Made by a program: the position numbers and the translations under genes. The notes under the pieces were generated by a model that worked only from the letters and a program-made list of their open reading frames with translations, did not search any database and was not told the DNA's origin. This document shows, one piece after another, positions 1 through 8,044 of a DNA stretch of 64,000 nt (its first letter is position 1; each line of letters starts with the position of its first letter). The DNA is from Micromonospora sp. C28SCA-DRY-2 (GTDB taxonomy: Bacteria; Actinomycetota; Actinomycetes; Mycobacteriales; Micromonosporaceae). The stretch spans positions 229,997 to 293,996 of the forward strand of contig NZ_JAUMKD010000008.1 of the NCBI RefSeq assembly GCF_030519475.1, read 5' to 3'.

Positions 1-106
1 GCGCGAGCCGCAGGCCGGCGAGCAGGTAGCGGGTGGCCCGCTCGCGGCGGGTCTCGGTCACCGGAGCGGTGGTCTCGGCGGTGGTCCGCCTGATCGTCGC
101 GGTCAT
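1..106 (-). CDS. DoxX-like membrane protein, N-terminal fragment
   Basis: Only the first 35 codons are inside the window, read on the minus strand from an ATG at 106. The fragment begins MTATIRRTTAETTAPVTETR and continues RRERATRYLLAGLRLA. A short polar leader followed by RATRYLLAGLRLALG-type sequence is how actinobacterial DoxX/DoxD-like (thiosulfate:quinone oxidoreductase small-subunit-like) membrane proteins usually begin, so that is my best guess. No transmembrane segment is reached before the edge. A purine-rich stretch (AAGGGACGTGGAG, minus strand) lies just upstream of the ATG and can serve as the ribosome site. The family call rests on little sequence. Confidence 0.45.
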   Translation of the reverse strand, partial: MTATIRRTTAETTAPVTETRRERATRYLLAGLRLA

Positions 107-294
107 GGTCTCCACGTCCCTTCGTGCCTCGCACCGCGCTTCCCGGTGGCATCTCCATTGGACGCCCGCCGGTGCCGGGCGGGTCAGGGCCGACCGGGCC
201 CGAACCGCCCGGGACTTTGGACCCCGGTCGCACCGGTCCGCTCGGCCGGGTGGGTACCGGTCCGGTGACCCTGATCCGGCGCCGGCGCCGGCCG

Positions 295-300
295 TAGCGT
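295..300 (+). promoter_or_regulatory. Putative -10 element before the CBS/BON gene
   Basis: TAGCGT lies 29 bases before the ATG of the CBS-domain gene, in a gap shared with the divergent DoxX-like gene. TAGNNT -10 hexamers recur before genes in this window. No convincing -35 is visible, so this is a weak call. Confidence 0.3.
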
Positions 301-328
301 CGCAGGTGCCAGCGGCGAGGAGGTCGTG

Positions 329-1024
329 ATGAGGACATGGCAGGTGGGCGACGTGATGACCCGGGACGTCGCGACGGTGGACGAGGAAACCCCGTACCGG
401 GCGATCGTCGACGTGCTGGTCCGGCGCGGCATCAGCGCCGTGCCGGTGGTGGACCGCTTCCGCCGGGTGCTCGGCGTGGTGTCCGAGGCGGATCTGCTGC
501 ACAAGATCGAACGCGCCGGCCACCCGGACGAGCGGCGGGTCTTCGCCGGCCGGCGCCGGCGCAGCGCGCGGGAGAAGGCCGACGCGCTGCTGGCCCGGGA
601 CCTGATGACCGCGCCGCCGGTGACCACGTACCCGGGCGCCAGCCTGCCCGCCGCGGCCCGGCAGATGGACCGGGAGCAGGTCAAGCGGCTGCCGGTGCTG
701 GACGACCTGGGCCGGCTGGTCGGCATCGTCACCCGGGGCGACCTGCTGCGGGTGCACCTGCGCACGGACGCCGAGATCCGCGAGGACGTCGTCCAGGAGG
801 TGCTGCGCCGGGTGCTCGCGGTCGAGGACGGCCTGGTCACCGTGCGGGTCCGCGACGGCGAGGTGACCCTGGACGGCCGGCTCGACCGGCGTACCGCGGT
901 CGAGCTGGCGGGGCGGCTGGCCGGCCAGGTCAGCGGCGTGGTGCGGGTGACGAACACGATCGCGTACGACGTGGACGACCACGCCCTGGTCGACGTGGAC
1001 GGCCGGCCCACCCCGGTGGCCTGA
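329..1024 (+). CDS. CBS-pair and BON domain protein
   Basis: 231 residues. Two CBS motifs span about residues 8-60 and 88-145, beginning VGDVMTRDVATVDEETP and LMTAPPVTTYPG; together they form a Bateman module, which in this family senses adenine nucleotides. A BON-type domain follows (about 155-222, VTVRVRDGEVTLDGRLDR). Proteins with this architecture are common in actinobacteria as cytosolic stress-associated sensors of unknown partner. GAGGAGG at 317-323 sits 5 bases before ATG 329, so I prefer this start over the GTG three bases upstream. It is a single gene in front of the TerC gene. The exact function is not known. Confidence 0.85.
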   Translation: MRTWQVGDVMTRDVATVDEETPYRAIVDVLVRRGISAVPVVDRFRRVLGVVSEADLLHKIERAGHPDERRVFAGRRRRSAREKADALLARDLMTAPPVTTYPGASLPAAARQMDREQVKRLPVLDDLGRLVGIVTRGDLLRVHLRTDAEIREDVVQEVLRRVLAVEDGLVTVRVRDGEVTLDGRLDRRTAVELAGRLAGQVSGVVRVTNTIAYDVDDHALVDVDGRPTPVA

Positions 1025-1189
1025 GCGCGTCGCCGGGTCCCGTCCCCGCCGGGGCGGGGCCCGGCGGACTTCGCCGGACCGCCGCCGGGCGCCGGGCGGC
1101 TCGCCTAGGCTCGGTACGACGCGTCTCCGGTGCCGCCGCCGCGCGTCACGCGTGCACAGAGCCGCCGGCACGGATGCGGAGGGCGCCGG

Positions 1190-2140
1190 GTGGACGAGGC
1201 GACGTTCACGGCACCGCTGTGGGCCTGGCTGGCGGTCGGCGGGGTGCTCGCCGTCATGCTCGCGGTGGACATGCTCTCCCACCGCGGCGACCACGTCATC
1301 GAACTGCGCGAGGCGGTGGCCTGGAGCGCGGTCTGGATCACCGCCGGGCTCGCCTTCGGCCTGCTGATCTGGCTCTGGCGCGGCGGTGAACCGGCGCTGG
1401 CCTACTACTCGGGCTACCTGCTGGAGAAGGCGCTGTCGGTGGACAACGTCTTCGTCTTCGCGCTGCTCTTCGGCTACTTCCGGGTGCCCGCCGGCTACCA
1501 GCACAAGGCGTTGTTCTGGGGCGTGATCGGGGCGCTCGGCTTCCGGCTGGTCTTCATCTTCGCCGGCGCGGAGCTGCTGCACCGGCTGGCCTGGGTCGGG
1601 TTCGTCCTGGGCGCCTTCCTGATCTGGACCGGCTGGCGGCTCGCGGTGCGCGGCGAGCCGGACGTCGACCCGGAGCGCAACGTCGCGGTCCGGGTGTTCC
1701 GCCGGCTGGTGCCGACCGAGCCCCGCTTCCACGGCAACCGGTTCATCGTGCGGGTGCGCGGCCGGCGGCACGCCACCCTGCTGCTGGTGGCGCTGGTGGC
1801 CATCGAGGCCACCGACGTGATCTTCGCGATCGACTCGGTGGCCGCGATCCTGGCCATCACCACCAACACCTTCGTCGTCTGGACCGCCACCGCCTTCGCC
1901 GTGCTCGGCCTGCGCAGCCTCTACTTCTGCCTGGCCGGCCTGCTGCGCCACTTCGGCTACCTGCGGTACGGGCTGGCCGTGCTGCTGGCCTTCGCCGGGC
2001 TGAAGCTGATGCTGGCCGAGACCCCGGTCGGGAAACTGCCGGTCTGGATCACCCTGGCCGTGGTGGTGCTGACCCTCTCGATCTCCATCGGCTGGAGCGT
2101 GGTCACCGCCCGGCACGAGCGCCGCCACGCGGGCGGCTAG
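1190..2140 (+). CDS. TerC family integral membrane protein
   Basis: 316 residues, about eight to nine hydrophobic segments. Family hallmarks visible are SGYLLEKALSVDNVFVFALL and a later ATDVIFAIDSVAAILAI, the two acidic membrane motifs of TerC proteins (tellurite-resistance associated; several relatives are metal, probably Mn2+, exporters). I chose GTG 1190 because GGAGGG at 1178-1183 gives a 6-base spacing, whereas upstream in-frame codons read through non-conserved sequence. A TAGGCT -10-like element lies at 1106-1111. No GGGGAGUA-type manganese riboswitch precedes this gene, unlike the GDT1 gene at 55.5 kb. Its 3' end overlaps the convergent receptor gene by 4 bases. Confidence 0.88.
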   Translation: MDEATFTAPLWAWLAVGGVLAVMLAVDMLSHRGDHVIELREAVAWSAVWITAGLAFGLLIWLWRGGEPALAYYSGYLLEKALSVDNVFVFALLFGYFRVPAGYQHKALFWGVIGALGFRLVFIFAGAELLHRLAWVGFVLGAFLIWTGWRLAVRGEPDVDPERNVAVRVFRRLVPTEPRFHGNRFIVRVRGRRHATLLLVALVAIEATDVIFAIDSVAAILAITTNTFVVWTATAFAVLGLRSLYFCLAGLLRHFGYLRYGLAVLLAFAGLKLMLAETPVGKLPVWITLAVVVLTLSISIGWSVVTARHERRHAGG

Positions 2141-2880
2141 CGGGCCGCCGCTCGGCCGGGCGGGTGCGTCACCGGGCGGGCCAACTGGGCGGCCAGCACC
2201 GCGGGCGCCTCGGCCAGCGACGGGCCGTACCAGGTCAGGTGCCGCCCGGAGAGCAGGGCGCAGGGTACGCCGGGGAACGCCTCCGGCCCGTCCCGCTCGG
2301 TGAACCGGTACGGCTCGTCGGGCAGCACCACCAGGTCGAGCGGGTGCGCGCGCAGTTCGTCGAGGCCGGGGCGGGGATAGCGGTCGGCGTGCCCGGCGTA
2401 GACGTTGCGTACGCCGAGCCGGCGCAGCACGTCGCCGGCGAAGGTGTCGGAGCCGAGCACAACCCACGGTCTCCGCCAGACCGGCACCACGGCCCGGCGG
2501 ACCGGGAGCGCGGGCGGCGCCGCCCAGGCCCGGCGGGCGGCACGCAGCCAGTCCGGGTCGGCCGGGGCGCCCAGCTCGGTCAGGAGCGCGGCCAGTTCGG
2601 CCAGCGCCCCGTCCACCGTGCGCGGGTAGGTGATCCGCACCGGCACCCCGGCGGCGGCCAGCGCGTCGGCGTCGGCGCGGCGGTTCTCCTCGACGTTGAG
2701 CAGCACCACGTCCGGCCGCAGGGCGAGCACCCGGTCCAGGTCCGGGTACTTGCTGCCGCCGACCCGGGCCACGTCCAGCCCGGCCGGGTGGGTGCACCAG
2801 TCGGTGGCGCCGACCAGCAGCCCGGGCAGGGTACGGGCCACCGCCTCGGTCAGCGACGGCACCAGCGACACCACCCGCAT
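2137..2880 (-). CDS. Helical-backbone metal receptor (BtuF/FepB-like)
   Basis: 247 residues. The start MRVVSLVPSLTEAVARTLPG, the ATDWCTHPAG segment and LRPDVVLLNVEENR match the helical-backbone metal-receptor fold of periplasmic vitamin B12/iron-siderophore binding proteins. There is no signal peptide or lipobox, so unlike transporter-linked BtuF this copy should be cytosolic, and no permease or ATPase gene is adjacent. Similar free-standing, leaderless members occur in many actinobacteria and their ligand is unknown. The 3' end overlaps the convergent TerC gene by 4 bases. I am confident of the fold but not of the ligand. Confidence 0.8.
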   Translation of the reverse strand: MRVVSLVPSLTEAVARTLPGLLVGATDWCTHPAGLDVARVGGSKYPDLDRVLALRPDVVLLNVEENRRADADALAAAGVPVRITYPRTVDGALAELAALLTELGAPADPDWLRAARRAWAAPPALPVRRAVVPVWRRPWVVLGSDTFAGDVLRRLGVRNVYAGHADRYPRPGLDELRAHPLDLVVLPDEPYRFTERDGPEAFPGVPCALLSGRHLTWYGPSLAEAPAVLAAQLARPVTHPPGRAAAR

Positions 2881-2992
2881 CCGGCGTACCTCCTCGTGCG
2901 CAGGTCGTGCCGATCATGCCCGACCCGCCGGCCCGGCCCCGCACCGGTCCGGGTGGCCCGGGCACCCTGCGGCGGCGCCCTTGCCAGCGCTC

Positions 2993-3004
2993 TACAACGT
3001 TGGA
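2993..3004. promoter_or_regulatory. LacI-type operator-like half-palindrome
   Basis: TACAACGTTGGA contains the CAACGTTG palindrome with central CG that is typical of LacI-family operators. It is nearly identical to the perfect TACAACGTTGTA site before the GH43 gene (28927-28938). It lies 33 bases before the dioxygenase ATG, where a repressor would block transcription. Confidence 0.45.
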
Positions 3005-3036
3005 ATACTCGCGTCGACCCCACCAGGAGGTTCCCG

Positions 3037-3933
3037 ATGAGGCCCCACTCCGGTCCACCCGCGCCGCGCGCCGGGCAGTCCGACACCCGCGTCGCGTCGC
3101 GCGGCACCGACCGGTTCGGCGACGACGAGGTGCCCGTCGAGGCGCTCGGCGACCTCTACCGTGACGGCATCACGGCGTGCCCGGGCGCGTTCTCCGTCGA
3201 CTGGGTGGACCGGGTCGGGGAGGACATCGACGCGGCCTTCCGCGAGGCGCGCTCCCGGCCGGACGGGGCGGTCGGGCGGGGCCCGGAGCGCTGGTACGTC
3301 GAGATCCACCCGGAACAGCTGCGCGGCTTCGTCGACCTGGTCACCCACCCCTGGGTGGTGGCGGTCTGCCGGGCGGTCCTCGGCCCCGACTACGAGATCG
3401 TCGAGCTGGGCTTCGACATCCCGTTCCCGGGTGCGGCCATGCAGCCGTGGCACCGCGACTTCCCGATGCCGGAGGACACCCGCCGCCAGCGCCGGCTGAC
3501 CTCGCTCGCGTTCAACCTGACCACCGTGGACACGGTGGAGGAGATGGGCCCGTTCGAGATCGCCCCGGGCACCCAGTGGGACGACGGCCGGGACTTCGAC
3601 CACGAGATGTTCCCGCCCAAGGAGCGCTACCCGCGCTACGAGCGGCGTGCGGTGCGCAAGTACCCGCGGCGGGGCGACATCTCCGCGCGGTCCGCGCTCA
3701 CCATCCACCGCGGCACCCCGAACGTGTCGTCGCTGGCCCGTCCGGTGCTGGTGCTCGGCGTGGACGCCCCCGGCGCCGGCAACGCCGGCCACCACGACAT
3801 GGCGGTCACCAGGGGCTACTGGGAGAGCCTGCCCGAGTCGGTCCGCGCCCACCTGCCGTGCCCGGTGGTGGACGCGCTGGTGCCCATCCGGCAGAAGCAC
3901 ACCATCGAGGGCCTGGTGATGGGCGCCGAATGA
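3037..3933 (+). CDS. Phytanoyl-CoA dioxygenase (PhyH) family protein
   Basis: 298 residues. Predicted Fe(II)/2-oxoglutarate oxygenase of the PhyH superfamily. The metal-binding HxD is seen at about H139 and D141 (QPWHRDFPMP), and the distal His plus 2-oxoglutarate-binding Arg at about H224-R225 (LTIHRGTPNVS). AGGAGG at 3025-3030, 6 bases before ATG 3037, fixes the start; the much longer open frame upstream is antisense to the receptor gene. It stands alone, so substrate cannot be inferred; actinobacterial relatives hydroxylate lipids, ectoine or secondary metabolites. A LacI-type operator-like site precedes it. Confidence 0.82.
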   Translation: MRPHSGPPAPRAGQSDTRVASRGTDRFGDDEVPVEALGDLYRDGITACPGAFSVDWVDRVGEDIDAAFREARSRPDGAVGRGPERWYVEIHPEQLRGFVDLVTHPWVVAVCRAVLGPDYEIVELGFDIPFPGAAMQPWHRDFPMPEDTRRQRRLTSLAFNLTTVDTVEEMGPFEIAPGTQWDDGRDFDHEMFPPKERYPRYERRAVRKYPRRGDISARSALTIHRGTPNVSSLARPVLVLGVDAPGAGNAGHHDMAVTRGYWESLPESVRAHLPCPVVDALVPIRQKHTIEGLVMGAE

Positions 3934-4072
3934 GCCGGCCGGACGGCCCCCGGCCGGCCACCCGCACCGCGAGGCGGCCCGGCTGAACCCCGGCGAGGAC
4001 GGGCACTGGCGGCCGCCGCGTCCCCGCCGGCCCGCCGGTGCGGTCGCCGGCGGACCGGGTCGCCGCGGCGGC

Positions 4073-4665
4073 TCAGCCGGTCCGGCCGGCCGCCGGCCCG
4101 ACGCGGTCGCGGTCGGCGCGCCACTGCTCGCGGGTGAGGGCGTACTCGACCTCGCCGTGCTCGGAGCCGGTAATCGCCTCCGGCCAGTCGCCGTGGTACG
4201 TGCGCACGTGCCGCAGGCCCACCTTTCCATCACCCGGCGCGAGGCCGAGTTGACCGCCATGGTGTTCGCGGTGATCCGCCGCACGCCCAGCTCGGTGAAG
4301 CCCTTCTCGATCAGGGCCCGGCAGCCCTCGGTGGCCCGGCCGCCACCCCACGCCGAGCGGCGCAGCCGGTAGCCGAGTTCCACCTCGCCGACGTCGCCGT
4401 CGCGGGTCGGGCGGAACTCGAACCAGCCCAGGAACTCGCCGCCGGCCCGGTCCACGGCCGCCCAGAAGCCGAGGCCCGGCGGTCGCCGGTAGAGCGCGAG
4501 GATCGCCGGCAGGGTCCGGTCGCGGATCACCTCCGGCGCAGCGGGGCGCCCGCCGGTCAGGTAGCGCATCACCTCGGCGTCGCTGTCCAGGTCGACCAGC
4601 AGGTCCGCGTCGGTCTCGGTGAACTCGCGCAGCACCAGCCGTTCGGTGGTGAGGAATACGGTCAC
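4073..4665 (-). pseudogene. GNAT N-acetyltransferase, frameshifted
   Basis: A RimJ/RimL-type GNAT begins at GTG 4665 (VTVFLTTERLVLREFTETDA) and reads normally through the acetyl-CoA region to NSASRRVMER. There the family motif RRVMEKxGLRHVR breaks: the expected continuation, KVGLRHVRTYHGDWPEA then VEYALTREQW and a stop at 4073, is in another frame. The sequence at the join on the coding strand is GTGATGGAAAGGTGGGC, one base shorter than would encode VMEKVG. The break is at about 4223-4230. Either a genuine one-base deletion has inactivated the gene or this is a sequencing error; apart from it, both halves look intact. Confidence 0.75.
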
Positions 4666-4880
4666 CGGCCCATCCCAGCCCGGCCACCCCCGCGGCTCAA
4701 CCGGTTTTGCCCGACCGCCCGCGGTGCCCGGCACCGGGTCGCCGACCCGCCGGTGCGCGGCGGCCCGCCGGGCTCGTCCCGGTCGACGGGTGCGCCGCGC
4801 CGGCCCGGGCGGGTCGGCCGCACCGACGAGGCGGCGACCATGATCGACCGCCTAGACTCGGGCCGGCCCACGGACGACGG

Positions 4881-5762
4881 ATGGATCAGGCGATGACGAG
4901 CACCGGTAGTGACCACGCCTCCTGGCTGCGCGCGATCCCGACCGACGACGGCCGCGCCCCGGTGCTGACCCGGGGTGGGCAGGTGGTGCACGCCGACCGG
5001 CGGATGGGCGACCTGGTGCAGCGCCGCCCGCCGGGGATCACCGGCCACCAGTGGAGCACGGCCATCCGGGCGGGCCTCGACTTCGTGGTCTGCGCCGGCG
5101 ACAGCGGCCGGCCGCTGTTCGCCGTCGAGATCGGCCCGGCCGCGCCGGCCGGCTCCGCGGCCCAGCGCGCCGAACGGATGAAGAACGCGGTCGGCGCGGC
5201 CGTCGGCCTGGAGGTGCTGCGGATCGAGTCGCCGACGCTGCGGGCCGCCGAGCACGGCCGGCGGATCGTGGCGTACGTGATCGACGCGCGCGGGTACGCC
5301 GAGGGCGGCGAGCCGGGGGAGGCCGGGATCGGCTTCCGGGACATCCTCGGCCGGCTGCCGGACGGCCGTACCGGGCCCGTCAACGATCTCGGCGCGCTGG
5401 CCCGGGCGGCGGCCGTGGAGGCGTACGTGGCGCGCCGGCTGGCCGACCCGATCGTACGGGGGCTGCACGTGACCTGGAAGGACGGGCCGGCCGAGGGCTG
5501 GAGCTGGGTCGAGGTGCGCCCCGGCGCCTGCCTGGTGGAGCGGGTGTCGGTCTGGGAGCACCGGTTCTCGTGCGGCGTGGACGCCGCCCGGCTCGCCGAG
5601 GACCTGGCGGCGGTCGCCGTCGGGGAGCGGTTGACCGCTCTGGACGCCGATCCGCCGGCCCTGGTCTCCCGGGACGAGTTGCGCGCCGAGATCCGCGGGC
5701 TGCGGGCGCGGCGCGACGAACTGGCGAACGGCTTCGCCTTCGACCATCTCTGCGTGGACTGA
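4881..5762 (+). CDS. DUF2726-like nuclease-fold domain protein
   Basis: 293 residues from ATG 4881. The central part (LDFVVCAGDSGRPLFAVEIG, then AERMKNAVGAAVGLEVLRIE) has the layout of DUF2726 and related restriction-endonuclease-like domains: a beta-strand with acidic residues, a charged helix, then a strand ending LRIE. No DNA-binding or membrane segment is obvious. A TAGACT -10-like element at 4853-4858 leads to a leader of about 20 bases; GGACGACGG just before 4881 is a modest ribosome site, and ATG 4893 is a possible alternative start. Function is unknown; a nuclease role is only suggested by the fold. Confidence 0.7.
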   Translation: MDQAMTSTGSDHASWLRAIPTDDGRAPVLTRGGQVVHADRRMGDLVQRRPPGITGHQWSTAIRAGLDFVVCAGDSGRPLFAVEIGPAAPAGSAAQRAERMKNAVGAAVGLEVLRIESPTLRAAEHGRRIVAYVIDARGYAEGGEPGEAGIGFRDILGRLPDGRTGPVNDLGALARAAAVEAYVARRLADPIVRGLHVTWKDGPAEGWSWVEVRPGACLVERVSVWEHRFSCGVDAARLAEDLAAVAVGERLTALDADPPALVSRDELRAEIRGLRARRDELANGFAFDHLCVD

Positions 5763-5871
5763 TTCCCCTTTCCGCCCCGGCACGGCCGGTCGCCGTTCCG
5801 GCGCGGACCGCCTCGTTGCCGCCCGGGCGCCGAGCGCGCCCATGCCGTTCGGGCGCCGACCGGGTCCCGGT

Positions 5872-5900
5872 GCGGCCGTCGTGACCGGCCGCGAATTTTT
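5872..5900 (+). terminator. Rho-independent terminator
   Basis: GCGGCCG, a 7-base loop, then CGGCCGC followed directly by GAATTTTTG. This is one of the few hairpins in the window with a real T-tract, and it ends the DUF2726-like transcript 110 bases after its stop. Confidence 0.7.
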
Positions 5901-6128
5901 GTCCGATCCGCATTGAACCGTGGCGGCTGCCGCTTCGTACTCCTGCGGGAATGGACAGGATCTCCCCATCCGCGTCACGGGACGCGGGAGACGGTGCGGA
6001 AAGGGCATCGTCGGTCGTCGACATGCCACCGGTCCGCCCGGACGGTTTCCGTCGGGGCGTGCCACCTCAATTCCGTCGGTCCGCCGAGGTCACGAATCAA
6101 GTACCGGATCGAGAAGGAGTGCAATTCG
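5901..6128 (+). other. Leader region of the Gly/Asn-repeat secreted protein gene
   Basis: Non-coding stretch between a terminator and the next gene, less GC-rich than its surroundings. It must hold that gene's promoter and a leader, but I find no clearly spaced -35/-10 pair. GGGAAT (5947-5952) and CGTC (5973-5976) resemble ECF-sigma boxes but are 20 bases apart, which is too far. AAGGAG at 6114-6119 is the ribosome site. Confidence 0.4.
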
Positions 6129-7406
6129 ATGCGCAGGTCCACACGGGCGCGCCGGTCATCCGGTAACGCGCGGAGCAAGCGTCTGCTGGCCGTCGTCGGC
6201 ACGCTCGCGGTCTTCGGTGGCGTCGTCGCCGTGACCCAGATCTCGTCGGCCGAGGACCGGCGGTCGAACCGCACCCGGCCGGCGGCCGCGGCCTGCGTGG
6301 CGCCCAGTCCCGGCGCGACCGCGCCGAGCGGGCGGGACGGCACCACGCGTACCTGGCAGAACGGCCGGTGGGTGCGCAACCACTGGGGCGACGGCCAGCA
6401 GACGGTCGAGGAGTGCCAGGAGGTCCGCGAGGGCGAGGCGCCCAACGGCGGTTCCGCGATCGCCTGCCCGGACGTGGCCGGGCAGCTGCCCGAGGTGCCC
6501 CGCCGGGCCCGGGCCGAGGTGGAGCGCAACCTGAACCTGCTGCAGACCCAGATCGCCGAGGCCGACCGCCGGCTCGCCGCCGAGGGCGACAAGGGCGAGG
6601 CCTTCATCCGCAACTCGATCCTGCAACCGCTGGCCGGCAAGCGGCGGGCGACGCTGGACCGGATCACCACGGCGATCGACCGGTTCGGCCCGCGCCCGCA
6701 GGGGCTGCGCCAGCTCGCCGAGTGCCAGGTGCAGCCGACCGGCGGCAACACCGGTGGCGGCAACAACGGCGGAGGCAACACCGGCGGCGGCAACAACGGT
6801 GGCAACACCGGCGGGAACAACGGTGGCAACAACGGTGGCAACAACGGCGGTCCGGGCGCCGGGCTCGGCGTGCTGGCCAACGACTGCGACGAGAGCCAGC
6901 TGCAGCCACACGACGGCTTCCAGAACGGCAACCGCTGCGTGAGCACCGCGTTCGGCGAGGTCGGGGCCGCGGCGAACAACCCGTCACTGCTGATCACCGA
7001 CTTCCCCGAGCAGGTGGGCGCCAACCAGCCGTTCACCCTGCGGGTCTCCACCCGGAACCTGGTCCGGGACCGCTTCCTCGCCGCCGGCCAGGGCGGCTAC
7101 TACGTGGAGAGCTCGCTGCTCAACGAGCAGGGGCTGGTCCGCGGCCACTTCCACACCGCCTGCCGGATGCTGGACAGCCTCGACCAGCCGCCGGCGCCCC
7201 AGGAGGTGCCCGCGTTCTTCGTCGCCACCGAGGACAGCCGCGGCGGCGCCGAGCCGGACGAGGTGACCATCCAGATCCCGGGGCTGCCCGAGTCGGGCAT
7301 CGCCCAGTGCGCGGTCTGGGCCGGTGACGGTTCGCACCGGATCCCGATGATGGAGCGGGCCAACCAGACCCCGGCCTTCGACGCGGTGCGCATCGAGGTC
7401 AACTGA
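6129..7406 (+). CDS. Secreted protein with Gly/Asn-repeat linker
   Basis: 425 residues. A basic N-terminus (RRSTRARR) and a hydrophobic stretch LLAVVGTLAVFGGVVAVTQI indicate a signal peptide or signal anchor. Then come a charged, probably helical domain (about 115-200) and a linker of about 38 residues made almost only of Gly, Asn and Thr. The C-terminal domain of about 190 residues contains paired Cys (ANDCDESQ, NRCVSTAF, HTACRML, IAQCAVW) and ends VRIEVN. Cys pairs and DFPEQVGANQPFTLRVSTRN suggest an extracellular beta-sandwich. AAGGAG at 6114-6119 supports ATG 6129. I do not recognise the family; the signal and linker suggest a wall-spanning or surface role. Confidence 0.75.
   Translation: MRRSTRARRSSGNARSKRLLAVVGTLAVFGGVVAVTQISSAEDRRSNRTRPAAAACVAPSPGATAPSGRDGTTRTWQNGRWVRNHWGDGQQTVEECQEVREGEAPNGGSAIACPDVAGQLPEVPRRARAEVERNLNLLQTQIAEADRRLAAEGDKGEAFIRNSILQPLAGKRRATLDRITTAIDRFGPRPQGLRQLAECQVQPTGGNTGGGNNGGGNTGGGNNGGNTGGNNGGNNGGNNGGPGAGLGVLANDCDESQLQPHDGFQNGNRCVSTAFGEVGAAANNPSLLITDFPEQVGANQPFTLRVSTRNLVRDRFLAAGQGGYYVESSLLNEQGLVRGHFHTACRMLDSLDQPPAPQEVPAFFVATEDSRGGAEPDEVTIQIPGLPESGIAQCAVWAGDGSHRIPMMERANQTPAFDAVRIEVN
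6741..6853 (+). repeat. In-gene GGCGGCAAC/AACGGC repeat coding a Gly/Asn linker
   Basis: Imperfect 12-15 base units of the form GGTGGCAACAACGG encode GGNTGGGNNGG-type repeats. The array keeps the reading frame and joins the two domains of the secreted protein. Such arrays vary in length by slippage between strains. Confidence 0.85.
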
Positions 7407-7418
7407 GCCGACCGCGGC

Positions 7419-7454
7419 GGGGCGGCGCGAGGGCGTACGCCCCCGCGCCGCCCC
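7419..7454. terminator. GC-rich hairpin between convergent genes
   Basis: An 11-bp stem (GGGGCGGCGCG / CGCGCCGCCCC) encloses the self-complementary GGGCGTACGCCC. It lies between the convergent secreted-protein gene and lsr2 and could end transcription from either side. It has no T-tract. Confidence 0.5.
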
Positions 7455-7559
7455 GGCGCGGTGGTCCGGGGGTGGTGCGCCCACCGCCCGCCACAGCGAA
7501 CGGCGGGGCCGGGCTGCCCGCCAGCCCGACCCCGCCCGCGGGACCGCGTCCCGCCCGGC

Positions 7560-7907
7560 TCACCGGTTCTTGTACGCCTCGACGACCTCGACCGGGATCC
7601 GGCCCCGCTCGGAAATCTGGAAACCGTTCTTGGCGGCCCATTCCCGGATGGCGCGATTCTGCTCGCGATCCATTCCCGCGCCGCCGGTTCCGCCCGCCCG
7701 CCGGGGTGCCCGGCCGGTGTCGGGGGTGCCCCGGCCGATCCGCCGGCCGGCGGTGAGGTACGGGTCCAGCGCCTTACGGAGGACTCCCGCGTTCTCGTCG
7801 GAGAGGTCGATGGTGTACGCCACGCCGTCGAGACCGAACTCGACCGTCCGGTCGGCCTTTCCGCCGTCCAGATCGTCGGTCAGCACCGTGATTACTTTTC
7901 TTGCCAT
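7560..7907 (-). CDS. lsr2: Lsr2 nucleoid-associated protein
   Basis: 115 residues, full length. The N-terminal dimerisation domain starts MARKVITVLTDDLDGGKADR and contains the conserved VEFGLDGVAYTIDLS. After a basic linker, the C-terminal DNA-binding domain has IREWAAKNGFQISERGRIP, with the RGR AT-hook-like motif that inserts into the minor groove of AT-rich DNA. In actinobacteria Lsr2 silences AT-rich and horizontally acquired genes, the role H-NS plays in enterobacteria. The start is ATG 7907 with GGAG 9 bases upstream. A perfect 15-bp palindrome lies upstream at 7939-7953. Confidence 0.97.
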   Translation of the reverse strand: MARKVITVLTDDLDGGKADRTVEFGLDGVAYTIDLSDENAGVLRKALDPYLTAGRRIGRGTPDTGRAPRRAGGTGGAGMDREQNRAIREWAAKNGFQISERGRIPVEVVEAYKNR

Positions 7908-7938
7908 CGCCCATTACTCCCTGTGTGCGGCGGGGTGT

Positions 7939-7953
7939 GGTCAAAGTTTGACC
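7939..7953. promoter_or_regulatory. Palindromic operator candidate before lsr2
   Basis: GGTCAAA-G-TTTGACC is a perfect inverted repeat with 7-base arms, 32 bases before the lsr2 start codon. The minus-strand arm also reads TTTGACC, which resembles a -35 hexamer. A dimeric regulator site overlapping the promoter is the simplest reading. Confidence 0.45.
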
Positions 7954-8044
7954 CATCCCGCGGCACACCCGCAACAATTCCGCTGTTTTCATTTCGGCGG
8001 GTCGTTTCGCTGTGCAAATGGCGGCGGCCGGGAAAGCGGTTCGT

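Noticed and set aside
1025..1189. Manganese riboswitch before the TerC-family gene
   Set aside because: TerC genes often carry yybP-ykoY elements, but no GGGGAGTA string or closing P1 is present here.
2992..4072. Long minus-strand frame continuing past the GNAT gene
   Set aside because: Past the frameshift the sequence is antisense to the dioxygenase gene with no family resemblance; the true GNAT end is in another frame at 4073.
5947..5976. ECF sigma promoter (GGGAAT...CGTC) before the Gly/Asn-repeat protein
   Set aside because: The 20-base spacing is larger than the 16-17 usual for ECF promoters.
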